Assembly: GCF_008973665.1 (NCBI RefSeq)
Contig: NZ_WACP01000007.1
Location: 186,001 to 250,000, forward strand
DNA: 64,000 nt
Source of the DNA: Paenibacillus tengchongensis
GTDB taxonomy: Bacteria; Bacillota; Bacilli; Paenibacillales; Paenibacillaceae
Direction: 5' to 3'
Shown: positions 11,944 to 21,203 of the stretch, in pieces
Layout of the letters: the number at the start of each line of letters is the position of its first letter
How positions within the stretch are numbered: position 1 is the first letter of the stretch
The notes under the pieces: model-generated
Told to the model about the DNA's origin: nothing
Seen by the model: only the letters and a program-made list of their open reading frames with translations
The model's database searches: none
Program-made: the position numbers and the translations under genes

Positions 11944-13383
11944 ATGGAGCTGCACAGGCAACGTTTGACCATACTTCATACCAATGATATTCACAGCCAT
12001 TTCGAGATGATGGGTCCTCTCGCCGCGGAGATCGGCCGGCTGCGGGAAGCCGCAGGGGAAGAACCGGTGCTGCTTGTGGATATCGGCGACCATATGGACC
12101 GTTCTGCTGTGGAAACGGAAGGAACGCTGGGCCAGGCGAATATCGATATTATCAATTTGACCGGCTATGATGCGGTTACTATCGGCAATAACGAGGGCTT
12201 GACCTTTTCCGGAGACATGCTGTCCGCCGCCTATGCCGGCATCCAGTGTCCCGTGGTCTGCTGCAATGTGCTGGAGACCGCAACCGGCAAGCCGCCGGAA
12301 TGGATGAAACGCAGTGTTGTTGTGGAGAAGGACGGAATTAAGATCGGGATTACCGGCGCGACGGCAGCCTTCACCGCGTTCTATTCGCTGTTAGGCTGGG
12401 AGGTGGGCGATCCTGAAGCCGCGTTGCGCGAGCAGTGCCGCGAACTGGCTGCACAGACGGATATTGTACTGGTGCTGTCCCATCTGGGGCTCCCTGCCGA
12501 TCAACGGCTGGCGGAGGTGCTGGAAGGGGTGCATGCCATTCTCGGCGGGCATACCCACCATATGCTGGAGAAGCCGGAGATGATCTGCGGCACGGCGGTC
12601 TGCGGTGCCGGCAAGTTCGGGCGATACCTCGGCCGGCTTGTGTTCGAGCGGCTTGCGCCGGGAGAACCTTTTGCATTGACGGAGGGGGAATGTACAGCCG
12701 TTGATCCGGCTTTAGCGGATGAACAGATCCTGCATGCCGCCGGCATCCACTTGCTGCACGCGCAGGAGAAGCTGTCGGAGACGGTGGCGATCATAGACCG
12801 CGAGCTTCCGCTAGATGTGTACGGGGAGTCGCCGCTTGGCAATTTGCTGGCCCAGGCCGTGCGCCGCTTTACCGGCTGCAATCTGGCCCTGGTCAACACA
12901 GGGCAGCTGCTGGGGCCGCTGCCGGAGGGGGAGATTACGGCGGGGATGCTGCACGGGCTGTGCCCTTCGCCGATCAACGCCTGCACCTTGAAGCTGCTGG
13001 GCAAGGATATCCGCACGGCTCTTGAGCAAAGTCTCCGCATGGAATTTCAGGACAAGAAGATCTACGGATACGGGTTCCGGGGGGAAGTGCTGGGAAGTCT
13101 GGCCGTTGACGGATTAAAAATCTTGTACGATCCCAAGGCGATGCCGTATGATAACGGTATTGCAGTTTTTGTCGGCGGTGAGCCGCTGGAAGACAGCAAA
13201 GAGTACACGGTGGGAACACTCGATATGTTCACCTTCCGCGTAGGATATGAGAGTATAGCGGGCGGACGGGATCCCGTTTATTTGGTGCCGCACTTTTTGC
13301 GGGATTTGCTGCGGATGGAGCTGCAGCGCCCGGGAGGTCTTCAGGAGGCTGATATTGTCCGCTGGAAGGCTGGGGCTTACTAA
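11944..13383 (+). CDS. bifunctional metallophosphatase/5'-nucleotidase
   Basis: 479-residue UshA/YunD-type enzyme. N-terminal calcineurin-like phosphatase domain with metal motifs LHTNDIHSHF, DIGDHMD, GNNE, LSHLG and GGHTHHM; C-terminal 5'-nucleotidase domain from about residue 290 (NTGQLLGPLPEGEI, PSPINACTLKLLGKDI). There is no signal peptide, unlike periplasmic UshA, so it is predicted to be cytosolic like B. subtilis YunD. GGTAGGAAGG lies upstream, 9-10 bp before the ATG. Confidence 0.88.
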   Translation: MELHRQRLTILHTNDIHSHFEMMGPLAAEIGRLREAAGEEPVLLVDIGDHMDRSAVETEGTLGQANIDIINLTGYDAVTIGNNEGLTFSGDMLSAAYAGIQCPVVCCNVLETATGKPPEWMKRSVVVEKDGIKIGITGATAAFTAFYSLLGWEVGDPEAALREQCRELAAQTDIVLVLSHLGLPADQRLAEVLEGVHAILGGHTHHMLEKPEMICGTAVCGAGKFGRYLGRLVFERLAPGEPFALTEGECTAVDPALADEQILHAAGIHLLHAQEKLSETVAIIDRELPLDVYGESPLGNLLAQAVRRFTGCNLALVNTGQLLGPLPEGEITAGMLHGLCPSPINACTLKLLGKDIRTALEQSLRMEFQDKKIYGYGFRGEVLGSLAVDGLKILYDPKAMPYDNGIAVFVGGEPLEDSKEYTVGTLDMFTFRVGYESIAGGRDPVYLVPHFLRDLLRMELQRPGGLQEADIVRWKAGAY

Positions 13384-13535
13384 GCTCCCTTACATAATGG
13401 CTGTTAAGCCGCTCATTGCCTGTAACAGGTACTTCAATTAATATAAGAATGATTTGCGTAATAATGGATTTTTATATTTTTGGCAGCAGCGAAAAGTTGT
13501 ACAATTTATAATATGTCAGTACTCAGGAGGAGCAC

Positions 13536-14366
13536 ATGGATACAATTACGGCAATTATCCTTGCCATTGTTGAAGGCATTACCGAATTTATTCCGGTTTC
13601 GTCGACCGGACATATGATTTTAACGAGCAAGCTATTAGGATATGACGAGCAGGAACCGATTATGAAGACATACGAGATTGTTATCCAGCTCGGAGCTATT
13701 CTGGCGATTGCTCTCGTCTACCGCCAGCGGATAGCGGACCTGCTAGGGTTTGGGCGCCGCCGGAGCAGCGGCAGGGGCGGGCTGATGCCGGCTTCCCGGC
13801 TGAACCTGATCCATGTCATTCTGGGGATTGCGCCGGCGCTGGCCGTGGCCTTTTTTGCCCGGGATTTCATTAAGGGGCTGTTCGGGGCGAGCACGGTGCT
13901 GTGGGCGCTCGTCGCCGGCGGTATTCTGATGATTGTCGCCGAATGGCTGAACGGCCGCAAGATCCGGGTAACTGCACACGAACTGGACGATCTGTCTTAC
14001 GGACAGGCGCTGGCCATCGGGGTATACCAGATTATCTCTGTGCTGTGGCCCGGCTTCTCCCGGTCCGGATCAACCATTTCGGGGGGGATGCTCAGCGGAG
14101 TCAGCTACAAAGCTTCAGCCGATTTCTCCTTTCTGATCGCCATTCCGATCATGTACGCGGCTTCCGGATACGAGCTGCTGGATTCCTACAAATACTTCAA
14201 TAGCGACACCATTTGGGACTTCGCCATCGGCTTTGTGATCTCGTTTGTCGTTGCCTATGTGGTAGTTGTTCTGTTCATGAAGCTGATCCAGAAGATCAGA
14301 CCGACACATTTTGCGATTTACCGCTTTATACTGGCGGCGGTATTCTGGCTGTTCATTATGCGTTAG
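13536..14366 (+). CDS. uppP: undecaprenyl-diphosphatase UppP (BacA)
   Basis: Membrane enzyme that removes a phosphate from undecaprenyl diphosphate, recycling the lipid carrier for cell wall synthesis and giving bacitracin tolerance. The 276-residue sequence has both family motifs: EGITEFIPVSSTGH near the start and PGFSRSGSTISGG at about residue 172. About eight membrane helices. TCAGGAGGA precedes the ATG by 6 bp. Confidence 0.96.
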   Translation: MDTITAIILAIVEGITEFIPVSSTGHMILTSKLLGYDEQEPIMKTYEIVIQLGAILAIALVYRQRIADLLGFGRRRSSGRGGLMPASRLNLIHVILGIAPALAVAFFARDFIKGLFGASTVLWALVAGGILMIVAEWLNGRKIRVTAHELDDLSYGQALAIGVYQIISVLWPGFSRSGSTISGGMLSGVSYKASADFSFLIAIPIMYAASGYELLDSYKYFNSDTIWDFAIGFVISFVVAYVVVVLFMKLIQKIRPTHFAIYRFILAAVFWLFIMR

Positions 14367-14510
14367 CATACACTTGGCAGACCGGCAGGGCCATGTCCGC
14401 TTTTCACGCGGGCGCCGGCCGGTCAACAAAGTAACGGTACAGGCATGGACTGTGACCCAGAGATTCACAAGCAGAGTAGAATTTACCGTTAAGGGCAGGA
14501 GTGAGCCAAG

Positions 14511-15620
14511 GTGCGTTTAGTATCCGTGAATCGGCTTCAGGCGGGCATGAAGCTGGGGAAAAAAATTTATAATGACGAAGGGCTGGTTTTACTGGCGGAC
14601 GGTATGGAACTGACGGATTCGCTGATCAGGCGGCTGGCCAAAATCGATATCGGCTATGTTTACGTGGAGGACGCCCTCACGGACGATGTTGAAATTACCA
14701 GCCTGCTGCATGATGAGACGCGCAATCGGGCCCTTAAGGTGATCCGGAACCAGTTTCAGGAAATGTCGGGCATGTCCGGAATTACCAGAGGCTTCTACCA
14801 TCTCGATAAGAAGTTCTCCGGGATTATGGATTCGATTCTGGATGATATGTCCTCGCAGGAGGACCCGATGATCATGCTGGCGGATATGAACACGGCGGAC
14901 AACTATCTCTACGTGCATTCCCTGAATGTCTGCCTGTATACGCTGGTGCTCGGGATTGCCCATGGTTACAGCAAGGAGGAACTGCGCGTAATCGGTCTCG
15001 GCTCGCTCCTGCACGATATCGGCAAGACCCAGATTCCGGTCAAAATTGTCCAGAAGCCGGGCATGCTGACGGAAGATGAATTCCGCCATATGCAGGCTCA
15101 TACCGAGATTGGATATAAAATTCTGAAGGAGGAGCCGAATATTCCGTTATTGGCCGCCCACTGCGCCCTACAGCATCACGAACGGATTAACGGATCGGGA
15201 TACCCGCGCGGACTTACCGGTAATCAAATTCACGAATATGCCAAGTGGCTGGGCGTTGCCGATTCCTACGATGCCATGACCTCCAACCGTATTTACAAAA
15301 AAGCGATGCTCCCTCATCAGGCTGTCGAAGCGCTGTATGTCGGTTCGGGCACCCTTTACGAACAGAAGCAGCTTGAACTGTTCCGGGACCGGGTGGCCAT
15401 CTATCCGCTCGGCCTGACGGTCAAGCTCAGCACCGGCGAGAGCGGTGTCGTGGTTAAGATTGATCCCAGCACACCGCACCGGCCGGTTGTACGGATTATC
15501 AGCGGTCCGGAAGGCGAGAAGATCACTCCGTTCGAGCGGGATCTCTCCACCGCCTTGTCCGTCGTAATCATGGATGTTTCGGATGAAGATTCCTCTGCAG
15601 TACAATCTACATCGGTTTAG
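14511..15620 (+). CDS. HD-GYP domain protein, probable c-di-GMP phosphodiesterase
   Basis: 369-residue soluble protein. The N-terminal ~110 residues are a DUF3391-like segment (VNRLQAGMKLGKKIYN). The HD-GYP domain follows: HSLNVCLYT, LHDIGKTQIP (HD about 168), HTEIGYKIL, then HHERINGSGYPRGL with the GYP at about 229. These keep the metal-binding and GYP residues of active c-di-GMP hydrolases. The start is GTG with AGGAG 9 bp upstream. There is no receiver or membrane domain, so the input signal is unclear. Confidence 0.9.
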   Translation: MRLVSVNRLQAGMKLGKKIYNDEGLVLLADGMELTDSLIRRLAKIDIGYVYVEDALTDDVEITSLLHDETRNRALKVIRNQFQEMSGMSGITRGFYHLDKKFSGIMDSILDDMSSQEDPMIMLADMNTADNYLYVHSLNVCLYTLVLGIAHGYSKEELRVIGLGSLLHDIGKTQIPVKIVQKPGMLTEDEFRHMQAHTEIGYKILKEEPNIPLLAAHCALQHHERINGSGYPRGLTGNQIHEYAKWLGVADSYDAMTSNRIYKKAMLPHQAVEALYVGSGTLYEQKQLELFRDRVAIYPLGLTVKLSTGESGVVVKIDPSTPHRPVVRIISGPEGEKITPFERDLSTALSVVIMDVSDEDSSAVQSTSV

Positions 15621-15735
15621 GGATAGCGGCGGGAAGATTCCTGCGGGCGCGAGTTCAGAGGCGTCCCGGGTTTCAGGCCCGCTGCTTTTGCATTTTTGGC
15701 GCTTAACCGGGGGCTCTACGGGGGGGGGGGTAATC

Positions 15736-15757
15736 CGGCGGTAAGTGCCGTTTTTTT
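15736..15757 (+). terminator. weak terminator-like hairpin after an 11-base G run
   Basis: A 4-bp stem CGGC/GCCG followed by seven T. The bases just before it are eleven consecutive G (15720-15730). The stem is too short to be certain. Confidence 0.35.
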
Positions 15758-15850
15758 GACGATCATGGTATGATAGAAGATAAGCCCTCGTGCTTCATGT
15801 AAAGTTTTGGGTTAATAATAAGAAATACGCATCAAAGGAGACACTGAATA

Positions 15851-16987
15851 ATGAGCATATCAGAACCATCATGGACAACGGTCAGGGAGCTGTCCCCCGC
15901 CTATGATCCCTGGGATCCGATCACATCGCTGCGCGAGCATGGCCGGCATGTGCTGACCAGTGTGGAGATGACGGTTACCAATTTGTGCAATATGCGCTGT
16001 GAGCACTGCGCAGTCGGCGACAGTCTGACCATGAGAGAAGCGGAGATGCTGCCGCTTAAGACCATGCTGGACCGGCTGGAGGAAGTAGAGCATCTGCAGA
16101 CGATCAGCATTACCGGCGGTGAGCCGATGTTCCGGGCTTCCACTGTGGAGAATGTCATCGTCCCGCTGCTGAAATATGCCCGGGAACGGGGAATCCGCTC
16201 CCAGATCAATTCCAATCTTACCATGCCTTATGCCCGGTACGAGCAGTTGCTGCCGTATCTGGACGTTATGCATATCTCGTTCAATTATGTGAACGGCGAT
16301 GATTTTCATGAGGTCGGGTTCGCAAACAGCGGGCATCCGGTGGCTAAGGAGGCTGCTTACCGGCTATATGAGACGATGCTGGAGAATTCGCGCCGTCTCA
16401 GCGAGGATGGAATGCTGATCTCTGCTGAATCGATGATCAACTATCGTACGCACCGCAAGCTGTCGCATATTCACCGGCTGATCAAGGATATGGGCGCAAA
16501 GCGCCATGAAGTGCACCCGATGTACGCTTCGAGCTTCGCTTCCTCCCTGCCGGTGTTATCTCTCCAGGAGATGAATGCGGCCATCCATGATCTGCTTGAT
16601 CACCGCGATCCCGGGCTGTGGATGCTGTTCGGTACACTGCCTTTCTTCGCCTGCAGCTTCCTGGAGGAAGACCAGCGGCTGCTGCGCAGACTGCGCAGTG
16701 AGCAGAATGTGACCGTCCGCAATGATCCCGACGGCCGCAACCGGGTCAATGTGAACATGTTTACAGGCGATGTATTTGTCACCGATTTTGCTGACATTTC
16801 CGCTTTCGGCAATGTGCATACCAATAAACTTGACGATATCTTCACCGCATGGCAGGAGGAGCATCCGCTCAACCAGAAGGTCAACTGCCATTGCGATGCC
16901 GCCGGCTGCTGCGGACCGAATCTGCTGGTGGCTGATATGTACTATCCGCAGATTGACTTCAAATCCAGAAAGGCGATCAATTTGTAG
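15851..16987 (+). CDS. yfkAB: radical SAM/CxCxxxxC protein YfkAB
   Basis: 378 residues. Radical SAM cluster motif CNMRCEHC (CxxxCxxC, Cys about 46-53), SAM-binding GGEP segment (TISITGGEPMF), and near the C-terminus CHCDAAGC, the CxCxxxxC motif that defines the YfkAB family. The reaction is unknown; the second cysteine cluster suggests an extra Fe-S centre or a substrate site. CAAAGGAG precedes the ATG. The next gene follows after 18 bp and is probably co-transcribed. Confidence 0.9.
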   Translation: MSISEPSWTTVRELSPAYDPWDPITSLREHGRHVLTSVEMTVTNLCNMRCEHCAVGDSLTMREAEMLPLKTMLDRLEEVEHLQTISITGGEPMFRASTVENVIVPLLKYARERGIRSQINSNLTMPYARYEQLLPYLDVMHISFNYVNGDDFHEVGFANSGHPVAKEAAYRLYETMLENSRRLSEDGMLISAESMINYRTHRKLSHIHRLIKDMGAKRHEVHPMYASSFASSLPVLSLQEMNAAIHDLLDHRDPGLWMLFGTLPFFACSFLEEDQRLLRRLRSEQNVTVRNDPDGRNRVNVNMFTGDVFVTDFADISAFGNVHTNKLDDIFTAWQEEHPLNQKVNCHCDAAGCCGPNLLVADMYYPQIDFKSRKAINL

Positions 16988-17005
16988 AAATGGGGCGCTA
17001 TTATT

Positions 17006-18364
17006 GTGCATGAATTTGACATAGGAAAACTGCTGTTTAATCTGGCTGTGGTTATTGTGCTTGTTTTTCTTAACGGGGTATTCGTCGCCGCGGAGTTCTC
17101 GCTGGTTAAGGTCAGGCAATCGCGCCTGACCCAGCTGGTCAGCGAAGGCAATAAGATGGCGGGCTACGCCCTGAAGGTCAACAAGAAGCTGGATGCTTAT
17201 CTGTCTGCAACCCAGTTCGGGATTACGCTTGCTTCGCTCGGCCTCGGCTGGGTGGGCGAACCGGCCGTTTCGGAGCTCTTGATTGAGCCGCTGATGTTTC
17301 AGCTGGGTGTGACGGATGAGACACTGATTTCCACCGTATCCGTGATTGTCGGATTCTCCATTATTACATTTTTACATATTGTACTGGGCGAGCTGGCGCC
17401 GAAATCCCTGGCGATCCAGAAGACCGAAGGCTCCGCGCTGCTCTTGTCCGCACCGCTGATGTTCTTCTACAATCTGTTCTTTCCGTTTATCTGGGTGCTT
17501 AACGCTTCCGCCAATGCACTGCTGCGCCTGGTCGGTGTCCAGCCCGCCAGTGAAGCCGAGGCTGCTCATTCTGAGGAAGAGATCCGTATTCTGATGAACC
17601 AGAGCGCCAAGAGCGGGGTCATTGATCAGGATGAAATGAAGCTGATGGACAACATTTTTGAATTCTCGGACCTGCTGGCCCGTGAGGTTATGCTGCCGCG
17701 GACAGACATGGACGTACTCTACAGCAACCTGTCTCTGGAAGAGAACATGAAGATCATTACAGAGACGAAGCATTCCCGTTACCCCGTCGCCAATGAAGAT
17801 AAGGACCGGATTATCGGGTTCATCCATATTACCGATCTGCTGTTTGCTCCGCCGGAGCAGCAGAATGACCTGGCTTCGCTGGTCCGGCCGATTCTAAATG
17901 TGCCCGAATCCATCGAGATCAGCCATGCGCTGCGGATCATGCAGAAGAACAAGGCGCAATTGACGCTGGTGGTCGACGAATACGGAGGAACCGCCGGGCT
18001 CCTGACGGCCGAAGAGATTCTGGAGGAAATTGTCGGCGATCTGCACGATGAATTCGAGGACGAGCGTCCGAGCGTCGAATATAACGGGGATTATATTTCC
18101 GTTGAGGGCCGGATGCTGATCGAGGATGTCAATGATCTGACCGGTGTCATCATTGAGGATGACGAGGTCGACTCCATCGGAGGCTGGCTGTTCAAAGAGC
18201 TGGAAGGCAATCCGACCAAAGGCAAGAAGGTCGTTCTCGGCAATGTGACCTTCGAGGTGGAGGAATCGACCCGGCTGCGGATTACGCGGATTAACATCCA
18301 TAAGGAGACGCCGCCGGATGCGGTCCAGGCTGAGAATGACGACGAATCGGAAATAAAGGAATAG
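17006..18364 (+). CDS. CNNM/HlyC-CorC family membrane protein
   Basis: 452 residues. N-terminal CNNM (DUF21) domain with about four membrane helices to about residue 190, two CBS domains (about 215-335, containing MLPRTDMDVLY and RYPVANEDKDRIIGFIHI) and a C-terminal CorC_HlyC domain. Usually annotated as hemolysin-like, but the family works in magnesium and cobalt homeostasis, and the CBS pair likely binds nucleotide. The start is GTG with only a weak GGGG upstream, consistent with coupling to yfkAB. Confidence 0.88.
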   Translation: MHEFDIGKLLFNLAVVIVLVFLNGVFVAAEFSLVKVRQSRLTQLVSEGNKMAGYALKVNKKLDAYLSATQFGITLASLGLGWVGEPAVSELLIEPLMFQLGVTDETLISTVSVIVGFSIITFLHIVLGELAPKSLAIQKTEGSALLLSAPLMFFYNLFFPFIWVLNASANALLRLVGVQPASEAEAAHSEEEIRILMNQSAKSGVIDQDEMKLMDNIFEFSDLLAREVMLPRTDMDVLYSNLSLEENMKIITETKHSRYPVANEDKDRIIGFIHITDLLFAPPEQQNDLASLVRPILNVPESIEISHALRIMQKNKAQLTLVVDEYGGTAGLLTAEEILEEIVGDLHDEFEDERPSVEYNGDYISVEGRMLIEDVNDLTGVIIEDDEVDSIGGWLFKELEGNPTKGKKVVLGNVTFEVEESTRLRITRINIHKETPPDAVQAENDDESEIKE

Positions 18365-18375
18365 CGACTGGCTTC

Positions 18376-18419
18376 AGCCCCGTCTTTGCGAGGATAATCT
18401 TCGCAAAGACGGGGCTTTT
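18376..18419. terminator. strong rho-independent terminator
   Basis: 16-bp perfect inverted repeat (18376-18391 with 18401-18416), 9-base loop, then TTTT. It separates the CNNM gene from the convergent HEPN-like gene. Confidence 0.85.
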
Positions 18420-18478
18420 GGTAGTTAGCCGATGGGCTGCCATGTTTGGAAGTTAAGCAGCATACCAACCTCTGCTAT

Positions 18479-19573
18479 TTATAAGGAATAAGTACGTGAC
18501 CATTCCGACCAGAGCTTGGGAGACTTTACCCCATAGGATTCAGGCTCACCTACATCGTTGTACAGAAGAAGCCCGCACTCTTGGCATTCCGCCTTATAGA
18601 TGTATTCCCATTCGGTGATTTCCCCGTCGTCTTCATCTGGAGCATAATCCCCTTCTTTAAACAAGATCAAAGATTCTTCTCCGCAAACCATGCATTTTCT
18701 TCGCTCGTCTGCATTATGGAAGCTCCCGGAAACCATGGCCTCGGCTTTAATTGTCGATATAACTCCATGGAGACGCGTTGTCCGGTGCGGTTTTCTATAG
18801 TTGAGGCAAACCAGTCCAACCGCCTTATAAAATGCAATCTTAGAATAGTTTATATCCTCTTCCCCGGATAGCCTTACCAATGATTGAATGATATCGAGTT
18901 CCCCGAACAGCGGCTTTTTATATAAGAATATCAAATCAAGTATCCCTTTGTATTGGGTTGTGTTGATGATTTCATAAACGAGAGGCAGAATATTTCCAAT
19001 GATGAATTGATCCAGTTCTGAATAGGTAAGAACATAAATTCCTCTGTGCCAGGCCTGGTTTCTTAATTGATTGAGAACGTCCAAACTGTTTTTCTTCACA
19101 CCTTCTTTATTAAAAAGTTCAGTCAGGGAAAGAGGAGGGTCTATACCTTTCAACGAGGTCACCCGTTTAATTGCGGATGTGAACTCAATGGAATGGGTAG
19201 TATCCTCCAACTGCTCACCCGTTTGAATCTTCTTGATGGTTTCTAAATCATCTGTGTTGATTTTCATGGCATAAAGCGGATTTTCCATGCGGAGGACGTC
19301 CTTTGTGACGAGTTCAATGAAATGATGGAAATGGAAAATGGTCTGCATGTATTTCTCTTGGTACTCTAAATCCTCCGCAGCATTTAATTCCCATTTTCGG
19401 TTGTTGCCTTCAAACGGCTGCGTTAACGACATCGAATATCTATGTATGACAGAATAAGTTTCAAAATAGCTTTTAAGCGCGATCCTCAACGAGGCAATTG
19501 CAGAGTCCGTTGTATTTCTTTCATGCCAATCTTTTAGTTTGATTCCATGTACATCCGGATTATGCTTAAACAC
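18479..19573 (-). CDS. HEPN-motif and zinc-ribbon protein, function unknown
   Basis: 364 residues, not matched to a named family. The N-terminal two thirds are helical and contain RNQAWH (Arg171 to His176), which fits the RNxxxH motif of HEPN ribonucleases, preceded by helices such as FHFHHFIELVTKDVL. The C-terminus has a zinc ribbon: Cys294, Cys297, Cys330 and Cys333. The GTG start at 19573 has GGGGAGGT 7 bp upstream; the open frame extends to 19684 but without support. The gene is more AT-rich than both neighbours and stands alone between a terminator and the divergent cotJ operon, so transfer is plausible. HEPN activity is inferred from one motif. Confidence 0.72.
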   Translation of the reverse strand: MFKHNPDVHGIKLKDWHERNTTDSAIASLRIALKSYFETYSVIHRYSMSLTQPFEGNNRKWELNAAEDLEYQEKYMQTIFHFHHFIELVTKDVLRMENPLYAMKINTDDLETIKKIQTGEQLEDTTHSIEFTSAIKRVTSLKGIDPPLSLTELFNKEGVKKNSLDVLNQLRNQAWHRGIYVLTYSELDQFIIGNILPLVYEIINTTQYKGILDLIFLYKKPLFGELDIIQSLVRLSGEEDINYSKIAFYKAVGLVCLNYRKPHRTTRLHGVISTIKAEAMVSGSFHNADERRKCMVCGEESLILFKEGDYAPDEDDGEITEWEYIYKAECQECGLLLYNDVGEPESYGVKSPKLWSEWSRTYSL

Positions 19574-19736
19574 CGACTGACCTCCCCTTTTCCAAGCTAC
19601 ATTAACTATAAAAAAAATGCGGGTTGATGAGAAGGGCAAAAGTATTACGACCCTCCTTCTATCTTCCCGGCTTTTGTCATACACATATTGAGACTGAAGA
19701 AATCGTTGTTGTCCAGTAATTAAGGAGGTGTACCTT

Positions 19737-19961
19737 ATGGATTCGCAGGAACGCGTATGGAAGCCTTACAGGGGCCCGTTCGATCCCTGCCCCCCGATCC
19801 CGTATAAGACGTATGTGGTGCCGCCCAACCTGTTCATTCCGTTTCAGCCGCCGGGCCTGCCACAATTTCCGCTGAATGAGGCGCTTAGAGCGGGAACGCT
19901 GTGGCCGGCGCTCTACAGCCCGTATGAGTCCAAAGCCGGCAAAGGAGGTGTCAAAGGATGA
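19737..19961 (+). CDS. cotJA: spore coat-associated protein CotJA
   Basis: 74-residue proline- and tyrosine-rich protein (YRGPFDPCPPIPYKTYVV, PNLFIPFQPPGLPQF) typical of CotJA, the first gene of cotJABC, made in the mother cell during sporulation and needed to place CotJC in the inner coat. The ATG at 19737 has AAGGAGG 8 bp upstream; a GTG at 19728 overlaps that site and is rejected. It overlaps cotJB by 4 bp. Confidence 0.92.
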   Translation: MDSQERVWKPYRGPFDPCPPIPYKTYVVPPNLFIPFQPPGLPQFPLNEALRAGTLWPALYSPYESKAGKGGVKG

Positions 19962-20227
19962 CGGATGCCATTCCTTGCGATCCCAAGTACTATGAGCTGC
20001 TGGAGCAGCTGCAGGTGCTCGATTTCGCACTGGTTGAGCTCAATCTGTATCTGAACACGCACCCCGAGGATCTCAAAGCGATCGAGCAGTTCAACCAGCT
20101 GACCCAGGAAAGAACCCGGCTGGCTAACCAGTTCCAGGAGCTTTACGGCCCTCTGCAAAACTTCGGCCGGGCCTATTCGAAATGCCCGTGGGAATGGAAT
20201 CAGACCCCGTGGCCCTGGCAAGTTTGA
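19958..20227 (+). CDS. cotJB: spore coat protein CotJB
   Basis: 89 residues. LLEQLQVLDFALVELNLYL followed by an acidic helix and a Trp-rich tail (CPWEWNQTPWPW) is the CotJB pattern. AAAGGAGG lies inside cotJA upstream of the ATG. It is translated with cotJA through the ATGA overlap and lies 28 bp before cotJC. Confidence 0.93.
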   Translation: MTDAIPCDPKYYELLEQLQVLDFALVELNLYLNTHPEDLKAIEQFNQLTQERTRLANQFQELYGPLQNFGRAYSKCPWEWNQTPWPWQV

Positions 20228-20255
20228 ATGATGGAAAAGGAGGGAGGATGTTCCC

Positions 20256-20825
20256 ATGTGGGTTTATGAGAAGAAGCTGCAGTACCCGGTGCGCGTCAGT
20301 AAATGCGATGTGCGCATGGCCAAATATTTGCTGGAGCAATACGGCGGTGCGGACGGAGAGCTTTCGGCGGCGCTGAGATATCTGAATCAGAGATATACCA
20401 TTCCCGACAAGGTCATCGGTGTGCTGAATGACATCGGGACGGAAGAATTTGCCCATCTCGAAATGATTGCCACCATGGTCTATAAACTGACCAAGGATGC
20501 TTCGGTCCATGAGCTGGAGGCGGCCGGGCTCGGAGCCAACTATGCGCAGCGTGACCATGCCATGTTCTACCAGAACGCCGAAGGGGTGCCATGGACCTCT
20601 GCCTACATTCAAGCCAAAGGCGATCCGATTGCCGATCTGTATGAGGATATCGCTGCAGAGGAGAAGGCGCGGGCTACATATCAGTGGCTGATCGACATGA
20701 CCGATGACGTCGATCTGCAGGACAGCCTGAAGTTCCTGCGCGAGCGGGAAATCGTGCATTCGCTGCGCTTCAAGGAGTCGGTGCAGATTCTGATCGATGA
20801 GCGGGATAAGAAGCGGATTTTTTGA
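20256..20825 (+). CDS. cotJC: CotJC, manganese-catalase-like spore coat protein
   Basis: 189-residue ferritin-like protein with the manganese catalase fold. Di-metal ligand candidates are in EEFAHLEMIA, EEKARATYQWL and HSLRFKES. The N-terminal MWVYEKKLQYPV and internal QRDHAMFYQNAEGVPWT are typical of CotJC. GGAGG is 8 bp before the ATG. It may protect the spore from peroxide; a second, larger Mn catalase lies at 24720. Confidence 0.94.
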   Translation: MWVYEKKLQYPVRVSKCDVRMAKYLLEQYGGADGELSAALRYLNQRYTIPDKVIGVLNDIGTEEFAHLEMIATMVYKLTKDASVHELEAAGLGANYAQRDHAMFYQNAEGVPWTSAYIQAKGDPIADLYEDIAAEEKARATYQWLIDMTDDVDLQDSLKFLREREIVHSLRFKESVQILIDERDKKRIF

Positions 20826-20840
20826 GGTCAAGGCTGTTTG

Positions 20841-20875
20841 AGCTGCTTACCGGTTGCCGGTGGCGGCTTTTTTTT
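20841..20875 (+). terminator. rho-independent terminator after cotJC
   Basis: Stem AGCTGC/GCGGCT with inner ACCGG/CCGGT, then eight T. Confidence 0.75.
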
Positions 20876-20937
20876 GTATCCGGGAGATAAAAAGTTGTAT
20901 ATAATTGGAATATCCTGCTGCGTGTGGAGGTTGACGG

Positions 20938-21151
20938 ATGAATCGTATAGGGAAATGCTTATCCTTATGAAGATATTGGTTCCGGCCTGTATATACGGGA
21001 GTATCCGGTGGAAGGCGGCTATCGCCTGCTGATTAACGGGGCAAGCACGAACGAGCCGCCATTTTGCGTTTGTCTGACCGTCTCCGGGGATGCTTCAGGC
21101 ATTGATATCCGGTATGAGGATATTGATCAATGGGTGTCACAGCACAACTAA
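20938..21151 (+). pseudogene. frameshifted small gene, hypothetical
   Basis: An ATG at 20938 follows GGAGG with 7-bp spacing, but its frame ends after ten codons at 20968. The +1 frame continues from about 20951 as a coherent coding stretch of 66 codons (GSGLYIREYPVEGG, PPFCVCLTVSGDA, IDQWVSQHN) to a TAA at 21149. Removing one G from the GGGAAA run at 20950 would join start and body into a protein of about 70 residues. It could be a real frameshift, a sequencing error or programmed shifting. No family recognised. Confidence 0.5.
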
Positions 21152-21197
21152 AAAGAGGATGGCCCTCCAGGCTAATAGCCCCGGGGTCATCCTCTTT
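21152..21197. terminator. bidirectional terminator
   Basis: AAAGAGGAT pairs with ATCCTCTTT, with an inner GGCC-rich region, between the small frameshifted gene and the convergent DUF3231 gene. Confidence 0.7.
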
Positions 21198-21203
21198 GTT
21201 TGT

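Noticed and set aside
19574..19684. N-terminal extension of the HEPN-like protein to an ATG at 19684
   Set aside because: No ribosome binding site there, whereas GTG at 19573 has GGGGAGGT at good spacing.
20838..21032. 64-codon open frame after cotJC
   Set aside because: It starts at the terminator hairpin, has no ribosome binding site and is in a different frame from the better-supported frameshifted gene.
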